Below, in pieces: positions 18,245-27,460 of a stretch of DNA of 64,000 nucleotides; position 1 is the first letter of the stretch, and each line of letters opens with the position of its first letter. The position numbers and the translations under genes were made by a program. Origin of the DNA: Fidelibacterota bacterium SCGC AAA160-B08 (GTDB lineage Bacteria; Fidelibacterota; Marinisomatia; Marinisomatales; Marinisomataceae); the NCBI GenBank assembly GCA_000402755.1, contig AQSD01000002.1, positions 1 through 64,000 on the forward strand. Direction: 5' to 3'. The notes below the pieces were generated by a model, which was not told the DNA's origin, did not search any database, and was given only the letters and a program-made list of their open reading frames with translations.

Positions 18245-18841
18245 ATGGCTATTGAAGCGGACCACCTACATATTCTATCAAATAATGATCCTATATTAAA
18301 ACAATTAATTGCTAATCATCCTGTTCCAACCCTAAAACGATCAGATAATTTTTTACATGATCTCATTAAATATATTATTTTTCAACAAATATCTACTAAG
18401 GCTGGCAATACCATATATAATAGATTTTTAGAATTCTATAGCTTTAAAAAATCTGATTATTCATTTGAATGGGAAGATAAAGATTGGAAAAAAATTGGAC
18501 TATCTCATCAAAAAAAATCTTATATAGAAAATTTATTTCATAAAAATAACTTAGAAATGATTGATAGTTTGTATGCTATGAATGACAGTAAAAAAATTAG
18601 ATCTCTATTAATTGAATTAAAAGGTATTGGGCCGTGGACAATTGATATGTTTTTAATTTTTTCAAAACATGACTTAAATATTTTTCCTAAAGGAGATCTC
18701 GCAGTAATTAATGTTATTAAAAACTTATATAATGTAGATAGTATAGATAAGATAGATTTAATTGCAGATAAATGGGCCCCCTATAAAAGTATTGCCACCC
18801 TATATCTATGGGCATCGTTAAATGATGATTTTCCAGCCTAA
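18245..18841 (+). CDS. HhH-GPD DNA glycosylase (AlkA/3-methyladenine type)
   Basis: Excises alkylated bases from DNA. The helix-hairpin-helix reads LKGIGPWTIDMFLIF (about residues 120-134), and the catalytic Asp follows in FPKGDLAV (about 151), the spacing seen in AlkA and Mag. The N-terminal YIIFQQISTKAGNTIYNRF is the other conserved signature of the superfamily. There is no cysteine cluster, so it is not of the EndoIII/MutY iron-sulfur type. 198 residues, a stand-alone catalytic domain. It converges on the DDAH-like gene with four bases between stops. Confidence 0.88.
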   Translation: MAIEADHLHILSNNDPILKQLIANHPVPTLKRSDNFLHDLIKYIIFQQISTKAGNTIYNRFLEFYSFKKSDYSFEWEDKDWKKIGLSHQKKSYIENLFHKNNLEMIDSLYAMNDSKKIRSLLIELKGIGPWTIDMFLIFSKHDLNIFPKGDLAVINVIKNLYNVDSIDKIDLIADKWAPYKSIATLYLWASLNDDFPA

Positions 18842-18845
18842 ATGT

Positions 18846-19733
18846 CTAAAATAATTCATTAGTCAGACAGTGCACTGAACCACCGCTCAAATTAAATTGA
18901 GATACATTAGATACATGCATATGGATATTATTTTGTTGAACAAAATCTGTGACATTTTTACTATTAATTGGGCTTGTACCTATTAATAATCCTGGCAAGG
19001 TTAAGCAATTCATCGCCGATCTTGCTACTAAAGATTTTTTCATATCTTGATTTTCAATATCTAATAATTCCCAATTATACTTTGTACACATATCTTTTAA
19101 AATGTTATAATTTTGTTGATTAAATACCTCTTTAGCACAATTGATGCCTATACAATCATATTCATTATTGAATATAGGACAAATTGCTGTATCGAGATGA
19201 TACCCATTCGACTCAATGATATGTAATTGGTCTACTCCCATTAATTTTGCCATTGATTCAGCGCCCTTAAGATTATTACGACATAGACCTGCTAATAAAA
19301 TATTTTCTTTAGGTAGATAAAAAAATTCTCCGCCCTCTGCTAAGCATTCTTGTGTTGGTAAATAATGAATGGCGTAACCAAGTTTTTGCATTGTTTCTAT
19401 AACAAATTTTCCTTCCATTAAGCGCTCGTCAAGACGCATATTACACATAACAATCTCTTTATTCTTGTTACACAAAAAATGATCTCTCATAAAGATAAAA
19501 TCAAATTTTTCTTCTTTTTCTAATGTGTCTGAAAATGGAACGATTACTGTTTCTAGGCCTAAACTTTTAGTGAGATCTACTAATTGGTGGTATTCATTTT
19601 CCAATACAGATTGATTAGGTTGTGCTCCATCTAGCATCATATCATTGTCTTCATACGCAACGATACCAGAACCCCACCAATCATTTTTTGGTAAGGCACT
19701 CAAGGCAATTTTGATTTTATGTGACTGTATCAA
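18846..19733 (-). CDS. Arginine deiminase-superfamily enzyme (dimethylarginine dimethylaminohydrolase-like)
   Basis: A guanidino-group-modifying enzyme of 295 residues. Catalytic residues are visible: Cys289 in GGSVHCLTNE at the C-terminus, His in SNGYHLDTAI and acidic residues in FMRDHF and CLAEGGEFFY. This set suits DDAH-type hydrolases or short amidinotransferase-like deiminases. The likely substrates are methylarginine, arginine or a related guanidine; the sequence alone does not decide. It stands alone on the minus strand, divergent from the methyltransferase gene 54 bases away. Confidence 0.85.
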   Translation of the reverse strand: MIQSHKIKIALSALPKNDWWGSGIVAYEDNDMMLDGAQPNQSVLENEYHQLVDLTKSLGLETVIVPFSDTLEKEEKFDFIFMRDHFLCNKNKEIVMCNMRLDERLMEGKFVIETMQKLGYAIHYLPTQECLAEGGEFFYLPKENILLAGLCRNNLKGAESMAKLMGVDQLHIIESNGYHLDTAICPIFNNEYDCIGINCAKEVFNQQNYNILKDMCTKYNWELLDIENQDMKKSLVARSAMNCLTLPGLLIGTSPINSKNVTDFVQQNNIHMHVSNVSQFNLSGGSVHCLTNELF

Positions 19734-19787
19734 GATAATAAACTTACAATTTTTAAATTAACTTTATAAGACTAAATTATAGCTATC

Positions 19788-20525
19788 ATGCAAAACGAGA
19801 TACTTACAGTAAAAGATTTAAATCGTTATTTGCCTGCTATTAAAACAAATGAAGATATGGTAGGGGGAGATAAGCTTCGCGAAGGCTTATTTTTATCTGA
19901 CCCTATTGATGGGTTAGCTAATATTCCTGATGAATCTATCGACTTAATTGTTACAGAGCCTACATTACAACCAAAAAATGATAGCTTGTCTGGTAAAAGT
20001 CCTACCTTTACAAATTATATAGATTGGGTGGATGGATGGCTAGAAGAATCTAAGAGAGTATTGAGCCCCAATGGGTCAATTTATATTATTTGTCCATGGC
20101 AATCTTCTTCAATGTACCATTCAATACTAGATAAAAAATTTAGCATTCAGTCCAGAATTACATCGGAAAGAAAGTCTGAACAAGAAGGTTTATCTCAGTG
20201 GAAAAATACAGTATCTGATATTTGGTTTGCTACCAAAACTAATGACTATGTATTTAACCAAAATTATATTGTGGATGGTAAAAATATAAACAGCCCTAAT
20301 CCAGAAGAAATTAAAGATAATTTATGGTTTCATTTAGACTATGATGAAATTATTCATAGGATTCTAAAGGCAAGCAGTTTCAAGTTGAATTGGGTGTTAG
20401 ATCCATTTATGGGTATTGGTAGCGTTGGATCAGTAGCCAAAAGAAGAGGTAGACGATTTATTGGATTTGAGTCCAATCAAGATCAATTATTATTGGCCAT
20501 GAAAACTATTAATGAAGGAAAATAA
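19788..20525 (+). CDS. N6/N4-type DNA methyltransferase homologue with altered catalytic motif
   Basis: The fold matches beta-class N4/N6 methyltransferases, with motif IV before motif I. ANIPDESIDLIVTEPTL (about residues 44-60) stands where NSVDLIITDPPY is expected, then W..ESKRVLSPNGSIYIIC, and a C-terminal LDPFMGIGSVGSVAKRRGRR (204-) for SAM binding followed by FIGFE. The catalytic DPPY is changed to E57-P58-T59-L60, while the SAM site looks intact. At 245 residues there is little room for a target-recognition domain, and no restriction gene is nearby. It may have lost catalysis, act on another substrate, or serve as a regulator. Overlaps the region just before yqeY. Confidence 0.8.
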   Translation: MQNEILTVKDLNRYLPAIKTNEDMVGGDKLREGLFLSDPIDGLANIPDESIDLIVTEPTLQPKNDSLSGKSPTFTNYIDWVDGWLEESKRVLSPNGSIYIICPWQSSSMYHSILDKKFSIQSRITSERKSEQEGLSQWKNTVSDIWFATKTNDYVFNQNYIVDGKNINSPNPEEIKDNLWFHLDYDEIIHRILKASSFKLNWVLDPFMGIGSVGSVAKRRGRRFIGFESNQDQLLLAMKTINEGK

Positions 20526-20529
20526 ATTT

Positions 20530-20967
20530 ATGTTACATCAAATAGAAAATGATTTAAAAGATGCATTAAGAAATCAAGATAAAGCAAAGGTGGGTGTGTT
20601 GCGTATTTTAATTTCTAAATGTAAGAATAAGTCTATTGCAACAGGTAAGCCATTAGAAGACAGCGAGGTCATGAAGGTATTGCAGACTACCGCTAAACAG
20701 CACAAAGAATCTATCAAGCTATATACCCAAGGAGAAAGAAGCGATCTTGTTGATCAGGAAACATTAGAGCTGAATATTGTAGAAGGCTATTTACCGTCTA
20801 TGATGACAGAAGATGAAGTCAGATCCATTATAGTCTCTGCGATTGAAACAACAGGAGCTTCTAGTATGGCAGATTTTGGTAAAGTAATGCCACAAGTTAT
20901 GAAGCAAGGTGCAGGTAAGATTGATGGAGGGGTTGCACAAAATATCTTAAAAGAATTATTATCATAA
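20530..20967 (+). CDS. yqeY: GatB/YqeY-domain protein
   Basis: A small helical protein related to the tail domain of GatB, thought to help with tRNA-dependent amidation or tRNA binding; its exact role is unsettled. I use ATG 20530: AAGGAA lies nine bases upstream (20515-20520), and the product MLHQIENDLKDALRNQDK starts as other YqeY proteins do. An in-frame ATG at 20512 would overlap the methyltransferase end. Family signatures include LRILISKCKN, EVMKVLQTTAKQHKES, LELNIVEGYLPSMM and FGKVMPQVMKQ. 145 residues. It precedes cvpA and dnaG, an arrangement common in other bacteria. Confidence 0.92.
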   Translation: MLHQIENDLKDALRNQDKAKVGVLRILISKCKNKSIATGKPLEDSEVMKVLQTTAKQHKESIKLYTQGERSDLVDQETLELNIVEGYLPSMMTEDEVRSIIVSAIETTGASSMADFGKVMPQVMKQGAGKIDGGVAQNILKELLS

Positions 20968-20968
20968 T

Positions 20969-21454
20969 ATGGTAATTGATATTCTTTTTTGTTTATTAAT
21001 ATTTTTTAATGCTATTCTAGGTATTAAAAAAGGATTTTTTGATGCTGTATTTGAATTTATTGATATTGGAGTAGGGATATTCTTTGCTTTAGCGTTTTAT
21101 ATTGATTTAACAATATTTTTATCATCATTTTTAACAATAGGAACAGGATGGACCCTCCTTATTTCCGGTGTTATCATTTTCTTTTTTTCTATTATAGTTT
21201 CTAGATTTATTACCAGTGTATTGCTATTTTTATTTCGTGGATCAAATTCTTTTACATTAGTAGATAAAGTATTTGGGTTCTTATTTGGAGGATTAAAAAC
21301 AATATTACTGTTAACTATCTTTATTTGGTTTTTTGATACATTTGTATCAAGTAAAATATACGATATTCTTTATAGTGAATCACAAATTCTTGTTTTACTC
21401 GAGCCTATGAAAGATTATATTAGTAAATCAATGTCGAGTTCGATGCCCATATGA
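20969..21454 (+). CDS. CvpA-family membrane protein
   Basis: An inner-membrane protein of 161 residues with four predicted helices (about 2-20, 28-50, 62-84, 104-126). The start, VIDILFCLLIFFNAILGIKKGFFDAVFEF, matches the CvpA pattern of a helix followed by G-x-x-K/R-G-F. CvpA is linked to colicin V export and to envelope stress tolerance, but its molecular role is not settled. It begins two bases after yqeY and its stop overlaps the dnaG start by four bases, so it is translationally coupled to the primase. Confidence 0.85.
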   Translation: MVIDILFCLLIFFNAILGIKKGFFDAVFEFIDIGVGIFFALAFYIDLTIFLSSFLTIGTGWTLLISGVIIFFFSIIVSRFITSVLLFLFRGSNSFTLVDKVFGFLFGGLKTILLLTIFIWFFDTFVSSKIYDILYSESQILVLLEPMKDYISKSMSSSMPI

Positions 21455-23196
21455 GAAGAATAGCACAAGAAACTATTAATCGCGTTTTAGAAGAAGTAGA
21501 TATTTTAGATGTCATTTCTCAATACGTAGATTTAAAAAAAAGAGGCCAAAACTATTTTGGGTTAAGCCCTTTTAGATCAGAAACTAAACCTTCATTTAGT
21601 GTAGCACCCGATAAAAATATGTGGTATGATTTTGGATCTGCCCAAGGGGGTAATGCTGTACAATTTTTAATAGAATATGAAAAAATTAGCTTTCCGGAAG
21701 CTGTACGTTCTTTAGCTGAAAAGTATGGTATTGAAATTACTGAGTTGGGCAATAAAGAACAAAACAACCTCTATGATCAATTGTATGAAATCCATGAATT
21801 AGCATGTATATATTTTGAAAATAGTCTAAAGGCTGCATCTGGAAGTAAAGCAAAAAAATATTTAATAGAAAGAAATTTTGATGACAATATTATTAACAAG
21901 TTTAGAATTGGATTTGCATCAGATAGCTGGGATAGCCTTGTAAAAGAATTAAAAGATAAATTTGAAAATGATATTTTGAAAAAATCTGGATTGTTTTCTG
22001 AATCAAAAAAAGGACCACTTATTGATCGCTTTCGTAATCGTATTATGTTTCCTTTCTTTAGTTTGTCAGGGAAAGTGATTGGATTTAGTGGAAGAAGTTT
22101 ATCGGAAAAAGAAGATGTCAAATATTTGAACTCTCCTGAAACATTACTATTTGAAAAGAGTAAAATTTTTTATGGGTCCTATCAAACATTACCAAATATC
22201 CGTAAACAAAATTTTGCTATTTTAGTAGAAGGGCAGACAGATTTTTTACGTCTTGTAGAGCAAGGATTTGATAATGTGCTTGCTACATCTGGAACAGCAT
22301 TCTCTAGTAAGCATGCCATTGCCTTAAAAAAATATACTAATAGAGTAATCTTGTGTTATGATTCAGATAGCGCTGGTATTAATGCAGCTATCCGTACAAG
22401 TTATGTATTATTACAAAATGGGATTGAAACAAGAGTATTACATCTAGGAAACGGTGATGATCCAGATGATTTTTTCAAAAAAGAGAATACTACAAAAGAA
22501 GATTTTAGAACCTTAATTAAAACAGCAGCGCATCCTATTAGTTTTATTATTACCCAAAAAGAGATCTTAAGCCAAGGGGCTGCAGACCAATCAAAATTTT
22601 TGAATGAATGTATTGGCGAGATACAATTAGTACCAGATGTAATGATTCGCAATGATTTGGTTCGTAAGCTCGCGAATCAGTTAGGTGTTGTAGAGGCCGA
22701 AGTATTTGAACGTTTTAGCAATCTTAAACAAAAAAGATATAAGAGCTCTCATAAAGAAGAGGTGAGCCCTACAGAAATAACCCACTATAATTCGTCTGAA
22801 GATAAAGCACAGTTAGAGTTAATTAAGTTAGCTCTACATTCTCCAACACTTGCCACAGGAATGCCTTTAGCACTATTTAGCAATAAACTGCTTTATAATG
22901 TTTTAAAGGTATTAATCGACAATAGTGATAAAGATTATAATCCAGGTCAGATTCTTGAGTTAATAGGCGGTTCACCAGAGCAACGTAATCTCATTGCTTC
23001 ACTGGCAATAGAAGCGCCAGATAAAGCATATCAGACTGTTATTTTAAGTGATTGTATTAATACCCTAGAACGTCAGCCTATCAAAAAAGAGATTGCACTA
23101 CTGAGAGATAAGATTCGCAGATTAGAAGAGGACGATTCTAGTCCAGACAAAGCACTGCTTGAAGAACTCAGTGCTCTCCAAAAAAAACTCCAATAA
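21451..23196 (+). CDS. dnaG: DNA primase DnaG with a degenerate zinc-binding domain
   Basis: Makes RNA primers for DNA replication. The 581-residue order is N-terminal CHC2-like domain (about 1-95), RNA polymerase/TOPRIM core (about 100-370; LVEGQTDFLRL and CYDSDSAG carry the metal-binding acids), and a helical C-terminal domain for helicase binding (about 430-581). In place of the CPFH and CxxC zinc ligands it has S39-P-F-R42 and D60-F-G-S63, so all four ligands are lost. The fold around them (NYFGLSPFRSETKPSFSV, GGNAVQFL) is otherwise well kept. The ORF is intact, with no sign of decay. A terminator follows directly. Confidence 0.93.
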   Translation: MRRIAQETINRVLEEVDILDVISQYVDLKKRGQNYFGLSPFRSETKPSFSVAPDKNMWYDFGSAQGGNAVQFLIEYEKISFPEAVRSLAEKYGIEITELGNKEQNNLYDQLYEIHELACIYFENSLKAASGSKAKKYLIERNFDDNIINKFRIGFASDSWDSLVKELKDKFENDILKKSGLFSESKKGPLIDRFRNRIMFPFFSLSGKVIGFSGRSLSEKEDVKYLNSPETLLFEKSKIFYGSYQTLPNIRKQNFAILVEGQTDFLRLVEQGFDNVLATSGTAFSSKHAIALKKYTNRVILCYDSDSAGINAAIRTSYVLLQNGIETRVLHLGNGDDPDDFFKKENTTKEDFRTLIKTAAHPISFIITQKEILSQGAADQSKFLNECIGEIQLVPDVMIRNDLVRKLANQLGVVEAEVFERFSNLKQKRYKSSHKEEVSPTEITHYNSSEDKAQLELIKLALHSPTLATGMPLALFSNKLLYNVLKVLIDNSDKDYNPGQILELIGGSPEQRNLIASLAIEAPDKAYQTVILSDCINTLERQPIKKEIALLRDKIRRLEEDDSSPDKALLEELSALQKKLQ

Positions 23197-23230
23197 AAAA
23201 CCCCTCAATAAATTGAAGGGTTTTTTATTT
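23194..23230. terminator. Bidirectional intrinsic terminator between dnaG and the TonB receptor
   Basis: A run of A, then CCCCTCAAT, a short AT loop, ATTGAAGGG and a run of six T. The stem is nine pairs with one C-A mismatch, and it has A/T tracts on both sides, so it can end transcription from both converging genes. It starts at the dnaG stop. Confidence 0.85.
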
Positions 23231-23253
23231 AATACTAATCTATAATAATAAGA

Positions 23254-25941
23254 TTAATAGTTAATAGTCACTCCAATATTATATGATCTTGGTTGACCGA
23301 CACGAACTCTTAAGTTCGCAACGTCTCCAGAACCATCAAATGCGTCAACAAAGTCACCAACATAAAGTTCGTCAGTTGCATTGAATACGGATGCGTTGAA
23401 AGTAACCGCTTTACCCATAAGCTCTGTTGTGTATGCACTATTAAAGTTTACTAGAGTTGTGTTACCAGTTACATAAGCATCTTCAGCGAAAGTATTATCT
23501 TCACCTAGTAAGAATGCTAAGTCCTGAATAGCACCGTCATAACCCCATCTAGGGTATTGTTTAGAGAATGACTGTGCTTCAGCAGATACTTTTAATCTGT
23601 TGAAGAATCCAGTTACAATTAAATTGGTTTGTGACTGTGGAGCACCTGAAATCATTACGTCTTTAACATAAAGTTCGAATGTTTCTTCGCTGCTTAAGTC
23701 TGCTTCAATTTCATTGTAAGTGTATGATAAGTCATCAGTAAATCTCCAATCACTTTCGTGACCTCTAATATCAATTCTTAGTACTGGAATTGGTTGATAT
23801 GCAATAGAGTATTCTAACCCTTTATGCAATTCGTTCAATCCTGAAATACTAAAGAATGACTCTGTACCATCTAAAGCCTCTGAAGTACCACTTTGGTTTC
23901 TGTCAGTCCATAGTGCCCAGTAATAATTCATACTACCAGCCCATTGGCCGTTAGCTGATTTAAATCTGGTACCAAAGTCTACCCAAGTAGCTTTTTCATT
24001 TTCAAAGCTTGAGTTTAGTTGATAGTTAACATCATCTATTAATTTATCAAGCGATGGTGTCATTGCTGAGTAACTCATGTTACCAAACAACTGCCATGTA
24101 TCGTTTAATGCTTTACTTCCACCAACTTTCATTTGATAGCCCATCTCAGCATCTGCTTCGATTTTTTCTTCTTCAATTGAAAAGTGGTTTTCAGCTGTAT
24201 AGCTAGCTGTAGTAGCACCAAACATCGCGAAACCAGTTGTTCCCATTCCATCGTTATAATTTGCTTGAGCGTAACCACCCATCCAGTCGATAGTATTAGT
24301 GTTATCATAAAACACTTTATCGCCAAGACCTCTTCTCATTTCATCTGCATTCCAGTTTGGATTAGAATCATCAAAGTAGAAGTCACCACCTAATAGGTTG
24401 TAAACTTCACGGTAGTGCTCAACTTCTGCAGTTCTTAGATCCACACCAAAAGTAGCTGACCACATGTCATCTATTTTCATGTCTAGTTTAGAAACTACAC
24501 CGAAAGTTGCTTGATTATTTCTACTTCCTCTTAGAATCCCTCTAGATTCATAGCCGAAACCATCCTCAAAGTCCAATCTGTTACGACGAATAGTCTCATC
24601 ATAATCACGTCCTGAACCGTCAGCTTTCCATCTTATAGAACCAGCAGATCCTGAACCACCACCTTCACCACCTGAGTAGTAAAGTGAACTAGCTAAAGTC
24701 ATTGTATCATTTAGCTTGTTGTATGAGTTTAATTGTACAATTGGTTTGTGAAAGTAGTTTTCTCTTTCATTAATTAATGTACTTGAATACATGTCAGCTG
24801 AACGATTGTTCCAGCCATCAAATGGTAGCCAACTAGCAGTAGCTTTTTTACCTGTAAAAGGTGTATCAAGATTGTCTGCTCTTGGGTTATAATCCATTCC
24901 GTATTCAGTTCTTAGATCTTCCTCAGCAACACCCATATCGCGGGCTAGTTCATGGCTGTAGTTTGAAACACGATTGTTCCAAAAATTTTGACCATGAATT
25001 TGAGGTGATCCAAGTGCAACAAATTCAAGACGGTTATCTGCATCAAAAGAATAGGACGTATTGAAATAATATGACCATGCTTCTGTGTAGGTACCTGTTG
25101 CAAATAGTTTATCAGCGGTTCTTTTAGATGCTGATGCTACCATTGCAAGCTTGCCATCCATCATTAAACCAGTATTAATAGTAATACCTGTTTTTGAATA
25201 GCTGTGTTGTCCTGCTTCTTGTTTTACTACAACACTTGGTTCAGAAGATGCTGGCATACTCATAAAGTTTACCACACCACCTAAACTTGGTGTTGCTAAA
25301 TTAACAGATCCTGCTCCTCTTTGAACTTGTACTACTGATGCAACATCAGCTAATACACTCCAGTTAGAGAAGTATAAATTACCATTTTCCATGTCATTCA
25401 TAGGGATTCCGTTAATTAGATAAGATGTATAACGATCGTCAAAACCACGAACATATACATTTTCATCATCCCAACCACCACCATTTTCAACGTAAACGTT
25501 TGGTAGGGTTGATAATGCTTTTGGCAATCCTCGACCACCTAATCTGAAATCAATATCAGCTTTAGTATAGTCATCATAAGGGATTGCTGAGGTATTGTCT
25601 ACACGGTCAGCTAGTACTTCAACTCCGCCTAACGCGACGGAAGATGATGCTAAAGAAAAGCTTGCAGATGCGTTAGAATCTGAAACCTTTACAGTTGCAC
25701 TTTCTGATGTATAACCCACTACACTAGCGGTTACTGTGTATGTACCATTAGGAACACTTACTGAGTAAGCACCACTTAACGTAGCAGCTGCACCCAATGC
25801 AGTTCCTTCAACCACAACATTTGCTCCTGGTAAAGCGTTCCCGTCTGCATCTGTAACAGTTCCAGACACGGTGCTTTGACCTAAGAGAGCGCTAGAAATC
25901 ATTACAATTCCAAATAGCGCACCAAGAATCATTCGATTCAT
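23254..25941 (-). CDS. TonB-dependent outer-membrane receptor with carboxypeptidase-regulatory-like domain
   Basis: An active-uptake outer-membrane channel of 895 residues. I start at ATG 25941 because AAGGAG lies six bases upstream (25948-25953) and the product opens on a signal peptide (MNRMILGALFGIVMISSALLGQ). A CarboxypepD_reg-like domain follows (about 24-105; SGTVTDADGNALPGANV). The plug (about 115-235) has NVYVRGFDDR and GGVVNFMS, and the rest is a beta-barrel ending in a C-terminal Tyr (GVTINY). The substrate is unknown; TonB/ExbBD are not in the window. Its codons are less AT-rich than those of its neighbours, in line with high expression. It is a stand-alone transcription unit. Confidence 0.93.
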   Translation of the reverse strand: MNRMILGALFGIVMISSALLGQSTVSGTVTDADGNALPGANVVVEGTALGAAATLSGAYSVSVPNGTYTVTASVVGYTSESATVKVSDSNASASFSLASSSVALGGVEVLADRVDNTSAIPYDDYTKADIDFRLGGRGLPKALSTLPNVYVENGGGWDDENVYVRGFDDRYTSYLINGIPMNDMENGNLYFSNWSVLADVASVVQVQRGAGSVNLATPSLGGVVNFMSMPASSEPSVVVKQEAGQHSYSKTGITINTGLMMDGKLAMVASASKRTADKLFATGTYTEAWSYYFNTSYSFDADNRLEFVALGSPQIHGQNFWNNRVSNYSHELARDMGVAEEDLRTEYGMDYNPRADNLDTPFTGKKATASWLPFDGWNNRSADMYSSTLINERENYFHKPIVQLNSYNKLNDTMTLASSLYYSGGEGGGSGSAGSIRWKADGSGRDYDETIRRNRLDFEDGFGYESRGILRGSRNNQATFGVVSKLDMKIDDMWSATFGVDLRTAEVEHYREVYNLLGGDFYFDDSNPNWNADEMRRGLGDKVFYDNTNTIDWMGGYAQANYNDGMGTTGFAMFGATTASYTAENHFSIEEEKIEADAEMGYQMKVGGSKALNDTWQLFGNMSYSAMTPSLDKLIDDVNYQLNSSFENEKATWVDFGTRFKSANGQWAGSMNYYWALWTDRNQSGTSEALDGTESFFSISGLNELHKGLEYSIAYQPIPVLRIDIRGHESDWRFTDDLSYTYNEIEADLSSEETFELYVKDVMISGAPQSQTNLIVTGFFNRLKVSAEAQSFSKQYPRWGYDGAIQDLAFLLGEDNTFAEDAYVTGNTTLVNFNSAYTTELMGKAVTFNASVFNATDELYVGDFVDAFDGSGDVANLRVRVGQPRSYNIGVTINY

Positions 25942-25969
25942 AGTTAACTCCTTTTTCTCGGTTATCTTC

Positions 25970-26012
25970 ATATATTAATATATTAACTTATAGAGTACAA
26001 GCTATGTACTCT
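25970..26012 (-). promoter_or_regulatory. Palindrome and stem-loop upstream of the TonB receptor gene
   Basis: Two symmetric elements lie 29-71 bases before the start codon. One is a perfect 14-base AT palindrome (25970-25983). The other is an inverted repeat AGAGTACA - 5 bases - TGTACTCT (25992-25999 and 26005-26012) with perfect 8-base arms. They could be an operator, a promoter element with a bound regulator, or a leader hairpin in the receptor mRNA. The rest of the gap to the next gene (26013-26142) shows nothing I recognise. Confidence 0.45.
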
Positions 26013-26142
26013 CCGCAAATTTGGCCCATTTATTGAAGAACCGCAACCATTAATTATACTATCAATAAAACTCATACATTTAAAAGCCAATTTGACTATA
26101 AATAAAGCTTAATATGTTGTTAACGAACTAATTCAATAAGAT

Positions 26143-27429
26143 TTATTGATTTTTATTAAAGAAATAAGACATAGAAATACCTAAACCATAGTTATTATTT
26201 TCTCCAACTAAGAATGTATTCATATCAATTGTACTAGATATTGATTTATTAATTGCAATTTTGAACATAATACTACCATGAGTATCTATATTTCTTGCTG
26301 CTTTAATTTGATATTGATTAGAAAAAAATGTTCCATTTATTCCGATATTAATCAATTTAATAGACTGCTCTTGAACAAAATAATTGGTATTTACAAAAGG
26401 ATTTCCAATAATTCTATCCTTATATGACCAGCCTGGACGATATTGATAATTCCAATAGTAATAATCATTTTTATAGGGTGATCCAGTTGCATGTGACGTA
26501 TCTAAGTATTCAATCAATGTAGTTGTATTGGGAATATAATTTTTAAGTTCTATTCCCCATAACCCATCTATGCTATTAGCAAATCTAAGGCCACTTGTAT
26601 CTTCAAAAAAATGCTGATAATATAATTTCATTTTTTTTTCATTCTTCTTTTTTTCATAGTAAAAATCCCACATCCCTATATGGCTTCCAAGTGCATTAGC
26701 GTGAGGGGGACTATAAGGACCATCAGCCGATATAAAGACTTTTAAGAAATCTTTAAATGAATCTGGATATTCTGAAGATTCTGGCGTGTCACCACCCCAC
26801 ATTGCTGCATGGGCAAAGCCAATACTAATTTTATCCGTTTTATTTCGGTTTATATGTAAGTAAAGAAATTTTTCATGAAGAAGTGGAGCTTCTGTATAAT
26901 AGCCCTCATTGCTAAGAACACCATGTGCAATCCCAAAATGCAATTTCATATTTTTGCTAATTTTTTTATGACTTACCAGTCCTATTTTTGGTATAGCTTG
27001 TGCATTCTTACTAACTAGCATTGAACCGGAGCTGAGTTCATCATTTAAGTATGTGCTAAAGTCTCTATAATATTGACCAAATCTCAAGTATGTTTTATCA
27101 GAAAAACTATACTTAATAAAAGACTCTCCCAAAAGAAGCCAATGATTAATTTTATAATCAACAAAGCCATTATATGACATTTCATGTTGTGATCTATAGC
27201 TTTTATATGCATTAGAAAAAGTAATTTGATAGGTAGCTTTTTTGTTTTTTAGCTTCCATTGATATTCAATTTCTGTGTCAACTACAGATTTACCATAATT
27301 ATTGTGTTCTAACCACCAGAAATTATGATTTGTAGGATTGAGAGAGATTTTGAGTATTGATTCTTGATTCTGGGAGAAAGCCAGATTAATAAATAATAAT
27401 ACTAAAAGATAAAATTTATTTCTATTCAT
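26143..27429 (-). CDS. Wzi-family outer-membrane capsule assembly protein
   Basis: A beta-barrel protein of 428 residues with a signal peptide (ends NLAFSQ, Gln at +1). The sequence has many alternating aromatic and polar residues and motifs such as NHNFWWLEHNNYG, HKKISKNMKLHFGIAHG and WNYQYRPGWSYKDRIIGNPF, which resemble the capsule-assembly Wzi family (PF14052-like). Wzi binds capsular polysaccharide and anchors it at the cell surface. It is the 3' member of a minus-strand group with the sugar genes legG, legI and legH, fitting a surface nonulosonate-containing glycan. Confidence 0.8.
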   Translation of the reverse strand: MNRNKFYLLVLLFINLAFSQNQESILKISLNPTNHNFWWLEHNNYGKSVVDTEIEYQWKLKNKKATYQITFSNAYKSYRSQHEMSYNGFVDYKINHWLLLGESFIKYSFSDKTYLRFGQYYRDFSTYLNDELSSGSMLVSKNAQAIPKIGLVSHKKISKNMKLHFGIAHGVLSNEGYYTEAPLLHEKFLYLHINRNKTDKISIGFAHAAMWGGDTPESSEYPDSFKDFLKVFISADGPYSPPHANALGSHIGMWDFYYEKKKNEKKMKLYYQHFFEDTSGLRFANSIDGLWGIELKNYIPNTTTLIEYLDTSHATGSPYKNDYYYWNYQYRPGWSYKDRIIGNPFVNTNYFVQEQSIKLINIGINGTFFSNQYQIKAARNIDTHGSIMFKIAINKSISSTIDMNTFLVGENNNYGLGISMSYFFNKNQ

Positions 27430-27460
27430 TAAATTGAATTATATTCCTTAGTTGAGCTTT

